64,000 nucleotides of DNA from Methylomonas sp. LL1 (GTDB lineage: Bacteria > Pseudomonadota > Gammaproteobacteria > Methylococcales > Methylomonadaceae). Within the stretch, counting starts at the first letter, position 1. Each line of letters opens with the position of its first letter. Positions 34,643-44,304 of the stretch are shown here, in pieces. The notes beneath the pieces were generated by a model that had not been told where the DNA came from, made no database searches, and saw only the letters and a list, made by a program, of their open reading frames with translations. Made by a program: the position numbers and the translations under genes. Where the stretch lies: contig NZ_CP064653.1 in NCBI RefSeq assembly GCF_015711015.1, positions 4,734,578-4,798,577 of the forward strand, in the 5' to 3' direction.

Positions 34643-36070
34643 ATGCGTCATGTTTGCCTATTGTTGCTTTTACTATGGACAGGATGGAGTCGCGCGGGGG
34701 AAACCGGCGATTTACGGCTGATCCAGGCCCAAGCCGATTTACCCGTCATCGCGTTGTGGTTGAATTTGCCGGCCGCCGCCCTGCTTGAGCCGGAGCAATT
34801 CAGTATCAGTGTTGGCGCCAATCCGGCCAAAGTGACAGCCATCGATACCTTTCGGCAAACCGGTGAAGGCGTGGCTTATATTTTTTTGGTGGATATATCC
34901 AAATCCATCAAAAGCCGGCAGTTCGAACAAATCAAAAGCGCGTTGCGCGGTTGGCTGGACGGCATGGGGGAGCAGGATAGAGGCGCGTTGATCAGTTTCG
35001 GCCGCGAGGTTAAACAACAACTGGATTTTACCGGCGACCGAGATGCGCTAAATAATGCCATAGACTCGTTGGCGGCCACCGACATGGAAACCGGTTTGTA
35101 TCGAGGCTTACTGGAAGGAATCAGTCTGGGGCGCCGGCAGAATCAAGACTTACCGGCGCGTCGGGCTATCGTGGTGTTAAGCGACGGCATAGATGACAGC
35201 TTGAAAGGCGTGGCGGTGGACGAAGTTTTCAAACAAAGCCAGGAATACCGGGTGCCGATCTACAGCATCGGTTTTACTTCGCAGCCGTTCAGCGAGAGCA
35301 AGCGCGAGGGCTTGAGAGTATTGAGCCGATTGTCGCGCCAGTCGGGCGGGTATTTCGTCCAGGCCGAGTCGGCCCAACTCAATGATGCCTATCAACAACT
35401 GCAACAATCGATCACCCAAGCCTATCGTCTAAGGCTGGATTGCCCTGACTGTCGCGCTGATGGGCAGTTACATCGGATCAACGTAACCTGGAGCGATGGC
35501 CAACAGACGCTGAGTGATGGTTTTGACCTGCGTTTGTTGCCCAAATCAACCGTCGGCAAACCGCTGACGGCTGATGGCAAGATAACCGGCATGCCAGAGC
35601 AACTTCTGATTTTGGCCGTCGCGGCAATTGCCCTTATGGTCGGCATGCTGTTGATTTATCGGCAACGTCTGGCTCGGGCCAGGGCCGCCATCTTGGAGCC
35701 GATAATCGAACCCGGGGTGGTGGAAAAAAACGCGCAGCCCTCGAAGCAATTGACTGCCGGGTATGAGGTGCGGCTGACGGTCGTGGCCGGTATGCGCAAA
35801 GGCAAGACCTATGGTTTACGGATTGCCGAACGCGCCACGCTTGGCCGTGCCGCAAGCTGCGAATTAGTGCTGGACGACGATGTGGAAATCTCCGGTCAGC
35901 ATGCCATGCTGCGGATCGCGGACGGCAAATTGAGCGTGCGCGATTTGAATTCCACCAACGGCACTCTGGTCAACGGCGTGCCGATTCATAACGACTATCC
36001 GTTACGCCGGGGTGACTTACTGTTGCTGGGGCGCACGGAACTGCGGATCGAATTGGCCGGGCCAGCTTGA
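34643..36070 (+). CDS. VWA domain protein with membrane helix and C-terminal FHA domain
   Basis: The 475-residue protein has a signal peptide (HVCLLLLLLWTGWSRA), a von Willebrand A domain (about 70-255) with MIDAS DISKS in FLVDISKSIKS, a membrane helix near 313-333 (LLILAVAAIALMVGMLLIY), and a cytoplasmic FHA domain (about 390-465; LGRAASCELVLDDD, ISGQHAML, LNSTNGTLVNG). It could connect an external metal-dependent adhesion or protein contact to internal phosphothreonine recognition. Its stop overlaps the next ATG, so it is coupled to the PP2C phosphatase. Confidence 0.88.
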   Translation: MRHVCLLLLLLWTGWSRAGETGDLRLIQAQADLPVIALWLNLPAAALLEPEQFSISVGANPAKVTAIDTFRQTGEGVAYIFLVDISKSIKSRQFEQIKSALRGWLDGMGEQDRGALISFGREVKQQLDFTGDRDALNNAIDSLAATDMETGLYRGLLEGISLGRRQNQDLPARRAIVVLSDGIDDSLKGVAVDEVFKQSQEYRVPIYSIGFTSQPFSESKREGLRVLSRLSRQSGGYFVQAESAQLNDAYQQLQQSITQAYRLRLDCPDCRADGQLHRINVTWSDGQQTLSDGFDLRLLPKSTVGKPLTADGKITGMPEQLLILAVAAIALMVGMLLIYRQRLARARAAILEPIIEPGVVEKNAQPSKQLTAGYEVRLTVVAGMRKGKTYGLRIAERATLGRAASCELVLDDDVEISGQHAMLRIADGKLSVRDLNSTNGTLVNGVPIHNDYPLRRGDLLLLGRTELRIELAGPA

Positions 36071-36948
36071 TGCGGGTGTTGCCGGGCAATGCCAGTTATA
36101 TAGGCGATAGGCAACAACAACAGGATGCGTTCGCCCTGTCAGACTTTGCCGATGCCGATTTCATCGCCCATGGCGGTTATCTGGCGCTGGTGGCCGATGG
36201 TATCGGAGGGCTTCAATATGGGGCGGAGGCCGCGGGTATTGCCGCTAGCGGCTTTTTAACCGAATATTTGGCTAAATCATCCGAACAAACCGTCGATCAG
36301 GCGCTGGATCGGGCATTGGATGCCGCCAACCGGGCGGTTTTCGATGCCGCGCTACAGCGCGATTGCGCCGAGCAAATGGGCACTACCTTGGTTGCCGCGC
36401 TGATTCATCAAGACCGATTGTACTGGCGCTCGGTCGGAGACAGTCATTTGTACTTGTGCCGCGATGCGCGGCTGAGCCAACTCAATGCCGATCATAACTT
36501 CGCCAGACAACTGCAACGGCAAGTGGGCGAGGGCTTGATCAGCCAGGATGACGCGGATACGCATCCCGAACGCAAGGCCCTGGAGTTCTTCATTGGATTA
36601 GAACTCTTGCCAGAGGTCGAACGTAACCGGCAACCCTTGCCGTTACGGGCTGGCGACATATTGCTGCTGTGTTCCGACGGTATCGACGGCGTGCTGCCGG
36701 CGGAAGAGATGGTGGCTTGCCTGAACCAATCGCCGATGATAGCGGCCCAGCGCCTATGCGACGAAGTATTAGCCAGGCAGCAACCTAACCAGGATAACTT
36801 GACTGCGGTGGTGTTGGCCTATCAAGCCGATCAGCCTCAACCGAGGCAATTATCGGGTCGGGTAATGAATATCGGATGTTTGCGGATCGGTATTTTGTCG
36901 CTGGGACTGGTGCTAGCCTATTTGCTTATACGCCAATATCTGGCATAA
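36070..36948 (+). CDS. PP2C-type Ser/Thr phosphatase with C-terminal membrane anchor
   Basis: The 292-residue phosphatase shows PP2C motifs: QQQDAFAL, ADGIGGLQYGAEAA, WRSVGDSHLYLCR, LLCSDGIDGVLP, NQDNLTAVVLAY, with metal-binding aspartates. A single hydrophobic helix at the end (about 269-288, IGILSLGLVLAYLLI) anchors it to the membrane. The ATG at 36070 overlaps the VWA-FHA stop. It is the natural antagonist of the kinase at 32467 in this module. Confidence 0.9.
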   Translation: MRVLPGNASYIGDRQQQQDAFALSDFADADFIAHGGYLALVADGIGGLQYGAEAAGIAASGFLTEYLAKSSEQTVDQALDRALDAANRAVFDAALQRDCAEQMGTTLVAALIHQDRLYWRSVGDSHLYLCRDARLSQLNADHNFARQLQRQVGEGLISQDDADTHPERKALEFFIGLELLPEVERNRQPLPLRAGDILLLCSDGIDGVLPAEEMVACLNQSPMIAAQRLCDEVLARQQPNQDNLTAVVLAYQADQPQPRQLSGRVMNIGCLRIGILSLGLVLAYLLIRQYLA

Positions 36949-37040
36949 GCATCCCAGCAGGCTAAAATTCAGCACCGGTAACATGAGTCTGTTTTATTTC
37001 AATATGATTCGCCGCCGTTGCGAATCGGGATCATCAAGTA

Positions 37041-39317
37041 ATGACAAGCCAGCCGCCCAATCTTGAAAATGTTTGCATGACGCTCGATAAGACCACCGAA
37101 TACATCGAGCTCGACAAACAAGAGCAAGCCAAGATTCTACAGTTTCAGCAGGATGTCTTGAAGTTGGTGGTGCTGGGTTATGATTGTGGCGAAGTATGCG
37201 AAAAGCTTTGCCTATTGGAAGAACAGTTATTACCCAACTCGGTGGCTTCGGTCATGTTGCTGGACGACACCGAACAATATTTAAACGTCTTTGTAGCGCC
37301 GAACATACCGCAAGAGGGGATTGCCCAACTCAACGGCTTGAGACCCGGCCCTTGTGCCGGTTCTTGTGGGAATGCCATTTATCGGCAAGAGCCGGTCTAT
37401 GTCGAAAATGCCTTCACCGACCCTCGCTGGCAAGACATTCGCCATTTAGCTACCGACTTCAATATTTGCGCCTGCTGGTCGATGCCGATACGCGGTAAGG
37501 GCGGCCGAGTCATCGGTTCGTTTGCCTTGTCCAGTTTTGAACATCGACTGCCCGGCCCTTTTCACTGTAAGTTATTGGAAATCGGTAGTTTCATTATCGG
37601 CATTGTGCTGGAACAGCGAAAAACCAATCAGCAGCTGCATTTGTCCGGGAAGGTGTTCGAGCACAGTACCGAAGGCATCATGATCACCGACATTAACAAT
37701 AAGATTGTTTCGGTGAACCGGGCCTTTACTCGCATTACAGGCTATCGGCGCGATGAGGTATTGGGCAAGAACCCTTCGTTGTTGTCATCGGAGCAGCATG
37801 ATCCCGATTTCTATCGGCAAATGTGGCAACGCATCAAAGCCGCCGGACACTGGCAAGGCGAAATTTGGAACAAAACCCGTGACGGCTCGCTCTATCCACA
37901 GTGGTTGAGTATCACCGCCATTTTGGATGAGCAGCAGCGGGTGACGCATTATTTGGGGATTTTTTCCGACATCTCGGAAAAAAAGCAAACGGCCGAAATT
38001 ATCTGGCGGCAAGCCAATTATGACCTGTTAACCGGCTTGCCGAACCGAAACCGGTTTTATGACCAGTTGGCGCGGGATATTAAAAAAGCCGGCCGTACTG
38101 GCCGGCGCATAGCCTTGATGTTTATCGATCTGGATCGCTTCAAGGAAGTCAACGATGCCATGGGACACAGCAGCGGCGATGCCTTGTTGAACGCCGCTGG
38201 AAAAAGATTGCTGAGTTGTGTCCGAGACACCGATTTGGTGGCCCGGTTGGGAGGCGATGAATTTACCTGTATTTTGAATGATATTGCCAACGCCGATGGA
38301 ATCGAGCAAATTTCCGAGCAGATATTGCACAAGCTAACCGAGCCGTTCGATCTGGATGGCAAGCCGGCTTATGTTTCGGCCAGTATCGGGATTACGCTAT
38401 ATCCCGACGATGCGCTGACCGAAGACGCCCTATTGAAATGCGCGGATCAGGCCATGTACGCCGCCAAAAATCAAGGACGTAATCGTTGGTGTTTTTTCAC
38501 GCCGGCGATGCAAGTTGCCGCTGAAAAGCGTTCCCGCACCGCCAGCGATTTACGCGTGGCGCTGGCCAACAAGCAATTTTATTTGCTCTATCAGCCGATA
38601 GTGGAACTCGCAAGCGGCAAGGTGCATAAGGCGGAGGCCTTGATACGTTGGCAACATCCCGAATATGGCATTATCAGTCCGGCCGAATTCATCCCGGTTG
38701 CCGAAGAAACCCGGATGATTTTGGATATCGGCAATTGGGTGTTCGAGCAGGCCGTCGGCCAGGTTGCGATTTGGCAGGCGACTTACGGTAGCGAGTTTCA
38801 AGTCAGCATCAATAAATCGCCGGTGCAGTTTTACAACGAAAGTAGCCAATGCTGGTCCGATAATCTGCGACGCTTGGGATTGTCCGGCCACAGCATCGTG
38901 GTTGAAATTACCGAAAGCTTATTGCTTGATGCCAGCGAGCAGGTTTCCCGGCAATTGCTGAGTTTTCGCGACGCCGGCATTCAGGTGGCGATTGACGATT
39001 TCGGCACCGGCTATTCGTCATTGGCCTATCTGAAAAAATTCGATATCGATTATCTGAAAATCGATCAGTCGTTTGTGCGTAATTTGAGCTCGGAATCCAG
39101 CGATTTAGTGCTTTGCGAAGCCATCATCACCATGGCTCACCGTTTGGGCATGAAAGTCATAGCCGAGGGGGTGGAAACGCAACAGCAATGTGATTTGTTG
39201 ATGGAAACCGGTTGTGATTATGCCCAAGGCTACCTGTTTTCCAGGCCGTTAAGCGCCGAAGCGTTTGACGGCTTTATCACCGAACAAGGCAGGGCCAAAT
39301 CGCTTGTCACCGGCTAA
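37041..39317 (+). CDS. GAF-PAS-GGDEF-EAL cyclic-di-GMP signalling protein
   Basis: The 758-residue cytoplasmic protein has a GAF domain (about 30-195), a PAS domain (about 205-320, STEGIMITDINNKIVSVNRAF), a GGDEF domain (about 325-490, intact GGDEF in RLGGDEFTCIL) and an EAL domain (about 505-750, intact EAL in KAEALIRW, DDFGTGYSSLAYL, IAEGVE). Both active motifs look complete, so it may make and degrade c-di-GMP. No membrane helix is visible. The 3' end overlaps the convergent gene by 11 bp. It is next to, but not clearly part of, the kinase module. Confidence 0.93.
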   Translation: MTSQPPNLENVCMTLDKTTEYIELDKQEQAKILQFQQDVLKLVVLGYDCGEVCEKLCLLEEQLLPNSVASVMLLDDTEQYLNVFVAPNIPQEGIAQLNGLRPGPCAGSCGNAIYRQEPVYVENAFTDPRWQDIRHLATDFNICACWSMPIRGKGGRVIGSFALSSFEHRLPGPFHCKLLEIGSFIIGIVLEQRKTNQQLHLSGKVFEHSTEGIMITDINNKIVSVNRAFTRITGYRRDEVLGKNPSLLSSEQHDPDFYRQMWQRIKAAGHWQGEIWNKTRDGSLYPQWLSITAILDEQQRVTHYLGIFSDISEKKQTAEIIWRQANYDLLTGLPNRNRFYDQLARDIKKAGRTGRRIALMFIDLDRFKEVNDAMGHSSGDALLNAAGKRLLSCVRDTDLVARLGGDEFTCILNDIANADGIEQISEQILHKLTEPFDLDGKPAYVSASIGITLYPDDALTEDALLKCADQAMYAAKNQGRNRWCFFTPAMQVAAEKRSRTASDLRVALANKQFYLLYQPIVELASGKVHKAEALIRWQHPEYGIISPAEFIPVAEETRMILDIGNWVFEQAVGQVAIWQATYGSEFQVSINKSPVQFYNESSQCWSDNLRRLGLSGHSIVVEITESLLLDASEQVSRQLLSFRDAGIQVAIDDFGTGYSSLAYLKKFDIDYLKIDQSFVRNLSSESSDLVLCEAIITMAHRLGMKVIAEGVETQQQCDLLMETGCDYAQGYLFSRPLSAEAFDGFITEQGRAKSLVTG

Positions 39318-40416
39318 CGCACGGGCGGACAATCACCGCCGTTCGCAGGCGGGTCTTGCCAAAACTGGCCATCCGCTCGAAATCGTTCCGCGCCACCGGG
39401 ATAAACTGGCAATCCAGTTCGCTTTGCCGGTGTTCTTCGGGGTCGGAATCGTGCATGTACAGGCAATCGTCATCGAAACCACTCATCACCACCCAATGCG
39501 GGGCTTTTTTTCTATCCATCGAATAGGTACTGATCAGGACTAGCGGGATGGCGCCGTCATTGAACGCCGCGATCAGGTCGGCTTGGGTGATGTTGCTGTA
39601 ATGTATGGGAATAGCCTGTTCCTCGGCCTCGCGTTTGAAATAAGTGTCCACCAGCTCGATCACCTGTTTTTTCTCATCGTTGCGCACGCTGTCGATAAAT
39701 AACGGCCCGGTTTGATTGATCCAGACTTCGACCGAAAATTGCCGGCGTTTGGCCGCCAGCGCCAGACCCACCGGATGGCAGCCGCCATGGCCCGATGTCA
39801 TGAATATGGTGGTGGCCTCGCGCCACAGATTGATTTCTTCGTCCAATGACGGCAGGTAGGCCGAATTCAACGCATGCATCGCCATCATCAAGGCCGCCGG
39901 GCCGCAGGTAAATGGCGTAGTTTGCCGCAGCCAGTGTACTTGCCGGTGTTGCGGCGTGTCGCGGTAACGGCGGATGCGTTTTTGGTAACGCAAGGCATCC
40001 TTGTGATCCTGATAATAATCCCGGTATAAACCAAACTTTTGAAACCCCAAGGCTTGATACAGATTGATGGCCGGCGTGTTATCGACCCCTACTTCCAGCC
40101 GCAAATACAGCCTGCCGTCATCGCGAGCCGCTTGCTCGCCGGCGATCATCAGCGCCTTGGCGATGCCCCGGCCACGTAGCACGGGAGCCACCGCCAGCGA
40201 ATAAATCCGCGCTAACCGGGTGCCGGGGTGGTAAATGATCAAAATATAGCCGGCGATATTCTTATCGGCCTCGGCTACCAGCAATGCTCGGTGCTCGGTG
40301 GTCAGCCAGTGGCGGAAGCTGCGGCGGCTGAGTTTATCGGTATCGAAGCTGGCGTTTTCCAGCTTGACCAGCGCTTCCAGATCGTTAGGCTGGGCCGGGC
40401 GTATGGATAGATTCAA
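39307..40416 (-). CDS. GNAT acetyltransferase fused to a C39-like cysteine peptidase
   Basis: The 369-residue fusion has an N-terminal GNAT domain (about 1-155; IRPAQPNDLEALVKLE, SLAVAPVLRGRGIAKALM) and a C-terminal papain/C39-like peptidase (about 165-369). Cys is in FTCGPAALMMAMH, His in HWVVMSGF and Asp in MHDSD. The start is probably the TTG at 40416, overlapping the stop of the upstream DUF2817 gene; an extension to 40482 would run inside that gene. GNAT-C39 fusions occur beside RimK-like ATP-grasp ligases, as here, and are predicted to make, modify or trim peptides. Substrate not known. Confidence 0.85.
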   Translation of the reverse strand: MNLSIRPAQPNDLEALVKLENASFDTDKLSRRSFRHWLTTEHRALLVAEADKNIAGYILIIYHPGTRLARIYSLAVAPVLRGRGIAKALMIAGEQAARDDGRLYLRLEVGVDNTPAINLYQALGFQKFGLYRDYYQDHKDALRYQKRIRRYRDTPQHRQVHWLRQTTPFTCGPAALMMAMHALNSAYLPSLDEEINLWREATTIFMTSGHGGCHPVGLALAAKRRQFSVEVWINQTGPLFIDSVRNDEKKQVIELVDTYFKREAEEQAIPIHYSNITQADLIAAFNDGAIPLVLISTYSMDRKKAPHWVVMSGFDDDCLYMHDSDPEEHRQSELDCQFIPVARNDFERMASFGKTRLRTAVIVRPCVSR

Positions 40417-41504
40417 GACGAAACTCCCCGCAAACCTTGTGCAATCACCTGGCGGGCGCGGAATAGCACCATTTCTTGCCATGCGCTATCATTCGGACAA
40501 AAGTGCCGGCGCATCAGTTTGGCGTGAGCCATGCGTTCGGCGGTGTTATCGGTTTGCGCCCATAACTGGTGATCGCGCAGCAGGGTTTCGAATAGACAGT
40601 CGGTGCTGTAGGTGCCGAATTCCAAGGTGATGTAGCAGCTGTTTTTGTCCATGATCGCATGCCAGGCATAATCCAGTAGTCCCAGTTTCGGAACCGAACT
40701 GGAAGTACCGGCCAGGGGCAGGGTGGTGGCATCGCCATACCATTGCTTGGCGACCATTGCGCCATCGCTGTCCGGGGCGTGATCGCAAATGATTTCGCCG
40801 TAGCCATAGGAGCCCAGTCCGGTATGCAGATCGATTAGCGCCAGCCGGCGCTGGGAGAGGGAATGGTGGCGGATTATGTCTTCGCAAACCAAGCGGCCAT
40901 GTGCCGGTGCTCGTCCGCCGTAAAACGGGCCGGCGGGATCGAGATATTGGCCGCCGCTGATGGCTTTTTCCAGCGCAACTCGGCCGTATTCGCGTTCGTA
41001 GTCGGCAAAGGCCTGTCGCCTTTGGTTGCTGTCGGTTTCGAACATCGCCCAGCGTAGCCGATCGTAATCCGGGTTATCGGGCAAGGGCCTTGAAAAGTCC
41101 ACCGCGTTGCGGTTCAGATCAACGCCGTCGGCATCGCAGCGCCGTAGCCAGGCATAGCCCCAGGGAGTCAAGGCGTGAACCAGCAATAGCGCGCTGTTGG
41201 TAGGGATAACAAACTTGCCGCAAGCCAGCAGCTGCAGCAGATCGGATTGAATCGCGCTGCCGGTAAGGCCTTCGACCCCATGGGTGCCGGCCAGCAGCAC
41301 CATGACGTTTTCGGCCTCGTCGTTACCGATCCAGGCCGTATCGGTAAACAAAGCTTCGTTGTCGGGGCCATGGCCCGCGCAAGGGTATGGCCGTTGCCGC
41401 TGCGAAAGCCTAGCGACGGCATCCAACCATTGCTGGCGCCCATGGCTATAATCGACCGGAAACACGCCGGTATCAATGTCGGTATAAGTCAAACGGATGG
41501 ACAT
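40413..41504 (-). CDS. DUF2817 / M14-like zinc hydrolase
   Basis: The 363-residue protein matches the DUF2817 branch of the M14 (carboxypeptidase/succinylglutamate desuccinylase) superfamily. LLAGTHGVEGLTGSAIQ carries the His and Glu zinc ligands, DGVDLNRN the typical asparagine/arginine stretch, and LIDLHTGLGSYGYGE the third ligand. The ATG at 41504 is preferred to a TTG just upstream. Likely an amidase or carboxypeptidase acting on small peptides or acyl amino acids. It overlaps the GNAT-C39 gene by four bases and is divergent from the ATP-grasp ligase. Confidence 0.82.
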   Translation of the reverse strand: MSIRLTYTDIDTGVFPVDYSHGRQQWLDAVARLSQRQRPYPCAGHGPDNEALFTDTAWIGNDEAENVMVLLAGTHGVEGLTGSAIQSDLLQLLACGKFVIPTNSALLLVHALTPWGYAWLRRCDADGVDLNRNAVDFSRPLPDNPDYDRLRWAMFETDSNQRRQAFADYEREYGRVALEKAISGGQYLDPAGPFYGGRAPAHGRLVCEDIIRHHSLSQRRLALIDLHTGLGSYGYGEIICDHAPDSDGAMVAKQWYGDATTLPLAGTSSSVPKLGLLDYAWHAIMDKNSCYITLEFGTYSTDCLFETLLRDHQLWAQTDNTAERMAHAKLMRRHFCPNDSAWQEMVLFRARQVIAQGLRGVSS

Positions 41505-41618
41505 CAAGCTTTACCTGTCGGTTTTTTTGCGTAGCATAGCAATCGGCGGCATATTGCGTCTTGTTTTAAAACCGCTCCGGTTTCAGAATGCCACCAATTT
41601 CTTTTTTCGGATCTATTC

Positions 41619-43094
41619 ATGGCCAACACATTGCTGGTTGTCGACGAACTTGCTGACTGGAGTCCTTATTACCCCAGCGATCAGGTAATGACCTTCGAAA
41701 CCTATCTGGCTACCGAGCAAGGCGATGCCGATCAGCGAGTACGGGTGATCAATCTGTGCGGTAGTTACGCCTATCTGTCCGATGGCTATTACTGTTCCCT
41801 GTTGGCCGAGGCCCGCAATCATCACGTGATTCCGTCGGTCAAGGTCATCAACGATTTGGGCAAAAACGCATTGTATCGCTTGCAGCTGGACGATTTGAGT
41901 CAAGCCCTGGCTCGTGCCTTCAAGCATCGAAACCAAAACGGCGAATTTACCCTGTATAGCTATTTCGGCACCAGCCCCGAGCCGGAATTTCAGGAGTTGA
42001 CCCGCTTGCTGTTCGAGCGCTTCCCGTGTCCGATTCTGCAAATCACCTTGCGCGGCCAGCAGCAGTGGGAAATTAGCGATTTGACCGCCATATCCCCGCG
42101 CCATTTGGACGATACCATGCAAACCTTGTTTGCCGAAGCGCTGGACAAGTTCAGCAAGAAAGTCTGGCGCAAGGGGCGGCCCCGTAAAGCGGCGCGTTAC
42201 GATTTGGCGATTTTGATCAATCCTGAGGAAAAGCTGCCGCCCAGCAACCGTTCGGCCTTGAAGAAGTTTATTCGTACCGGCCGGCAATTAGGCATAGACG
42301 TCGAACTGATCACGCAAAAACATTATGGCCGGCTGCCGGAATTCGACGGCCTGTTCATCCGCGAAACCACCGCCATCGATCATCCGACCTACCGTTTCGC
42401 CAAAAAAGCCGAGGCCGAGGGTTTGGTGGTGATCGACGACCCGACTTCTATTCTGCGCTGCGCCAACAAAGTCTATCTGGCCGACATGTTTCGCACCCAT
42501 AAGGTGCCGTCGCCGAAAACCTGGATCCTACACCGGGGCAATGCAGCCCATCTGGACAAGCTGGAAGCGACCGCCGGTTTCCCGGTAGTGATAAAGATTC
42601 CGGACGGTTCCTTCTCCAGGGGCATCGTCAAGGTCAACAACCGGCGGGAGCTGGAACAAAAAGTCGCTGAATTGTTCGAACAATCGGCGCTACTGCTGGC
42701 GCAGGAGTTTTTGTATACCGATTTCGACTGGCGCATCGGCGTATTCAACCATAAGGCCTTGTATGCCTGCCGCTATTTCATGGTGAAAAATCACTGGCAA
42801 ATCTATCGGCACGGCGCCAACCGCACCGACAGCGGAAATTTCGCCACGATGCCGACTTTTGAAGTGCCCAAGGCGGTGCTGGATGCTGCCTTGAGAGCTA
42901 CGCAGCCGATAGGTAACGGCCTTTACGGAGTCGATGTCAAGGAAATCGACGGCAAGGGTTACGTGATCGAAGTCAATGACAATCCGAACATCGACAGCGG
43001 TATCGAGGACAAATACCTGGGCGACGAATTGTACCGGCTGATCATGAGTGAATTCCTGCGGCGGATGGACAATCGCAGCAAGGGGCTGGAATAA
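41619..43094 (+). CDS. RimK-like ATP-grasp ligase with RLAN N-terminal domain
   Basis: The 491-residue protein has an N-terminal RimK-like-associated domain (RLAN; about 1-160, LLVVDELADWSPYYPSDQV, VINLCGSYAYLSDGYYCSLLAEAR) and a C-terminal ATP-grasp domain (about 190-480; FPVVIKIPDGSFSRGIVKV, LAQEFLYTDFDWRIGVF, EVNDNPNIDSGIEDKYLG). ATP-grasp enzymes form peptide or amide bonds through acyl-phosphate intermediates. Adjacent GNAT-C39 and DUF2817 genes complete a set predicted to synthesise or modify a peptide. Product unknown. Confidence 0.88.
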   Translation: MANTLLVVDELADWSPYYPSDQVMTFETYLATEQGDADQRVRVINLCGSYAYLSDGYYCSLLAEARNHHVIPSVKVINDLGKNALYRLQLDDLSQALARAFKHRNQNGEFTLYSYFGTSPEPEFQELTRLLFERFPCPILQITLRGQQQWEISDLTAISPRHLDDTMQTLFAEALDKFSKKVWRKGRPRKAARYDLAILINPEEKLPPSNRSALKKFIRTGRQLGIDVELITQKHYGRLPEFDGLFIRETTAIDHPTYRFAKKAEAEGLVVIDDPTSILRCANKVYLADMFRTHKVPSPKTWILHRGNAAHLDKLEATAGFPVVIKIPDGSFSRGIVKVNNRRELEQKVAELFEQSALLLAQEFLYTDFDWRIGVFNHKALYACRYFMVKNHWQIYRHGANRTDSGNFATMPTFEVPKAVLDAALRATQPIGNGLYGVDVKEIDGKGYVIEVNDNPNIDSGIEDKYLGDELYRLIMSEFLRRMDNRSKGLE

Positions 43095-43195
43095 AGGTCC
43101 GATCCATGGGGACGGGTTGTTTAGCGTCAATGATGTTATAACTGAGCCGAAGATGTAATCGGCATCTGCTTTATTGCAAATCGGGGGGGAGATTA

Positions 43196-44239
43196 ATGAC
43201 CAGCAGCATCGAAATCAGCGAAACCGTCCGCCATTACTATGGCGAAGTCCTGCAATCCAGCAACGATCTGAAAACCAGTGCCTGTTGCAGCATCGAGGCG
43301 ATGCCGGGTTACTTAAGGGCCTTGCTGTCCGGTTTGCACCCGGAAGTGCTGGAGCGCTTCTACGGTTGCGGCTCGCCGCTGCCGCCGGCCCTGGAAGGCA
43401 AAACCGTGCTGGATCTGGGGTGCGGCACCGGTCGCGACTGTTATTTGTTGTCGCGCTTGGTCGGCCCGAATGGAAGAGTGCTCGGGGTAGACATGACGCC
43501 GGAACAACTGGAAGTGGCGGTACGCCACCGCGAATGGCATGCCGAACGTTTCGGCTACGCCAATGTCGATTTTCTGCATGGCCATATCGAAAATCTGGCC
43601 ACGGTCGGCATCGCGGACAACAGCATCGATGTGGTGGTGTCCAATTGCGTGATCAACCTGTCGCCGGAAAAACCCAGAGTGCTGGCGGAAATCTTCCGAG
43701 TGCTGAAGCCGGGCGGTGAGCTATATTTTTCCGACGTATTCGCCGATCGCCGGATTCCGGGTGGACTACGGCATGACCCGGTGTTGCTGGGGGAATGCCT
43801 GGGCGGAGCCTTGTATTGGGAAGACTTCCGGCGCATTTTACAGGCGCTGGGTTGCCCGGACGTGCGGGCGGTCAAGCAAAATGCCATTAGCCTGGACGAT
43901 CCGGAAGTGGTAGCCAAGATCGGCATGGTCAAGTTCAAATCGGTGACGGTGCGCGCCTTCAAGATGGCGTTGGAAGACCGCTGCGAGGATTACGGCCAGG
44001 TGGCCTGCTATCTAGGCACGATAGCGGAGCATCCGCATGTCTTCGATCTGGACGACCATCATCATTTCGAAACCGGCCGGCCCTTAAGAGTCTGCGGCAA
44101 CACCGCCGACATGCTCGCCGCCAGTCGCTACGCCGAGCATTTTCAGGTTTTGGGCGACAAGTCCCGCCATTTCGGTTTGTTCGACTGTACGCCGGGTCCG
44201 CAAGGCGAATCGGCGGCGGCTGGTGGCGCGTGTTGTTGA
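43196..44239 (+). CDS. arsM: Arsenite S-adenosylmethionine methyltransferase
   Basis: The 347-residue protein has a Rossmann SAM-binding motif (VLDLGCGTGRDCYLLS) and the three conserved cysteines of ArsM enzymes: Cys30/31 (ACCSIEAMP), Cys151 (SNCVINLSPEKPRVL) and Cys201 (GECLGGALYWEDF). It methylates As(III) to less toxic or volatile species. The C-terminal extension ends with paired cysteines (GGACC). No arsR or ars transporter is adjacent, so the gene is an isolated detoxification function; the ribosome-binding site GGGGGGAG is strong. Confidence 0.88.
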   Translation: MTSSIEISETVRHYYGEVLQSSNDLKTSACCSIEAMPGYLRALLSGLHPEVLERFYGCGSPLPPALEGKTVLDLGCGTGRDCYLLSRLVGPNGRVLGVDMTPEQLEVAVRHREWHAERFGYANVDFLHGHIENLATVGIADNSIDVVVSNCVINLSPEKPRVLAEIFRVLKPGGELYFSDVFADRRIPGGLRHDPVLLGECLGGALYWEDFRRILQALGCPDVRAVKQNAISLDDPEVVAKIGMVKFKSVTVRAFKMALEDRCEDYGQVACYLGTIAEHPHVFDLDDHHHFETGRPLRVCGNTADMLAASRYAEHFQVLGDKSRHFGLFDCTPGPQGESAAAGGACC

Positions 44240-44304
44240 GTTACGCGCCAGCGTTCCCTGGCAATTCAAGCTACGCTTGACCTTATCAAAGCCCCGGAAT
44301 AGCA

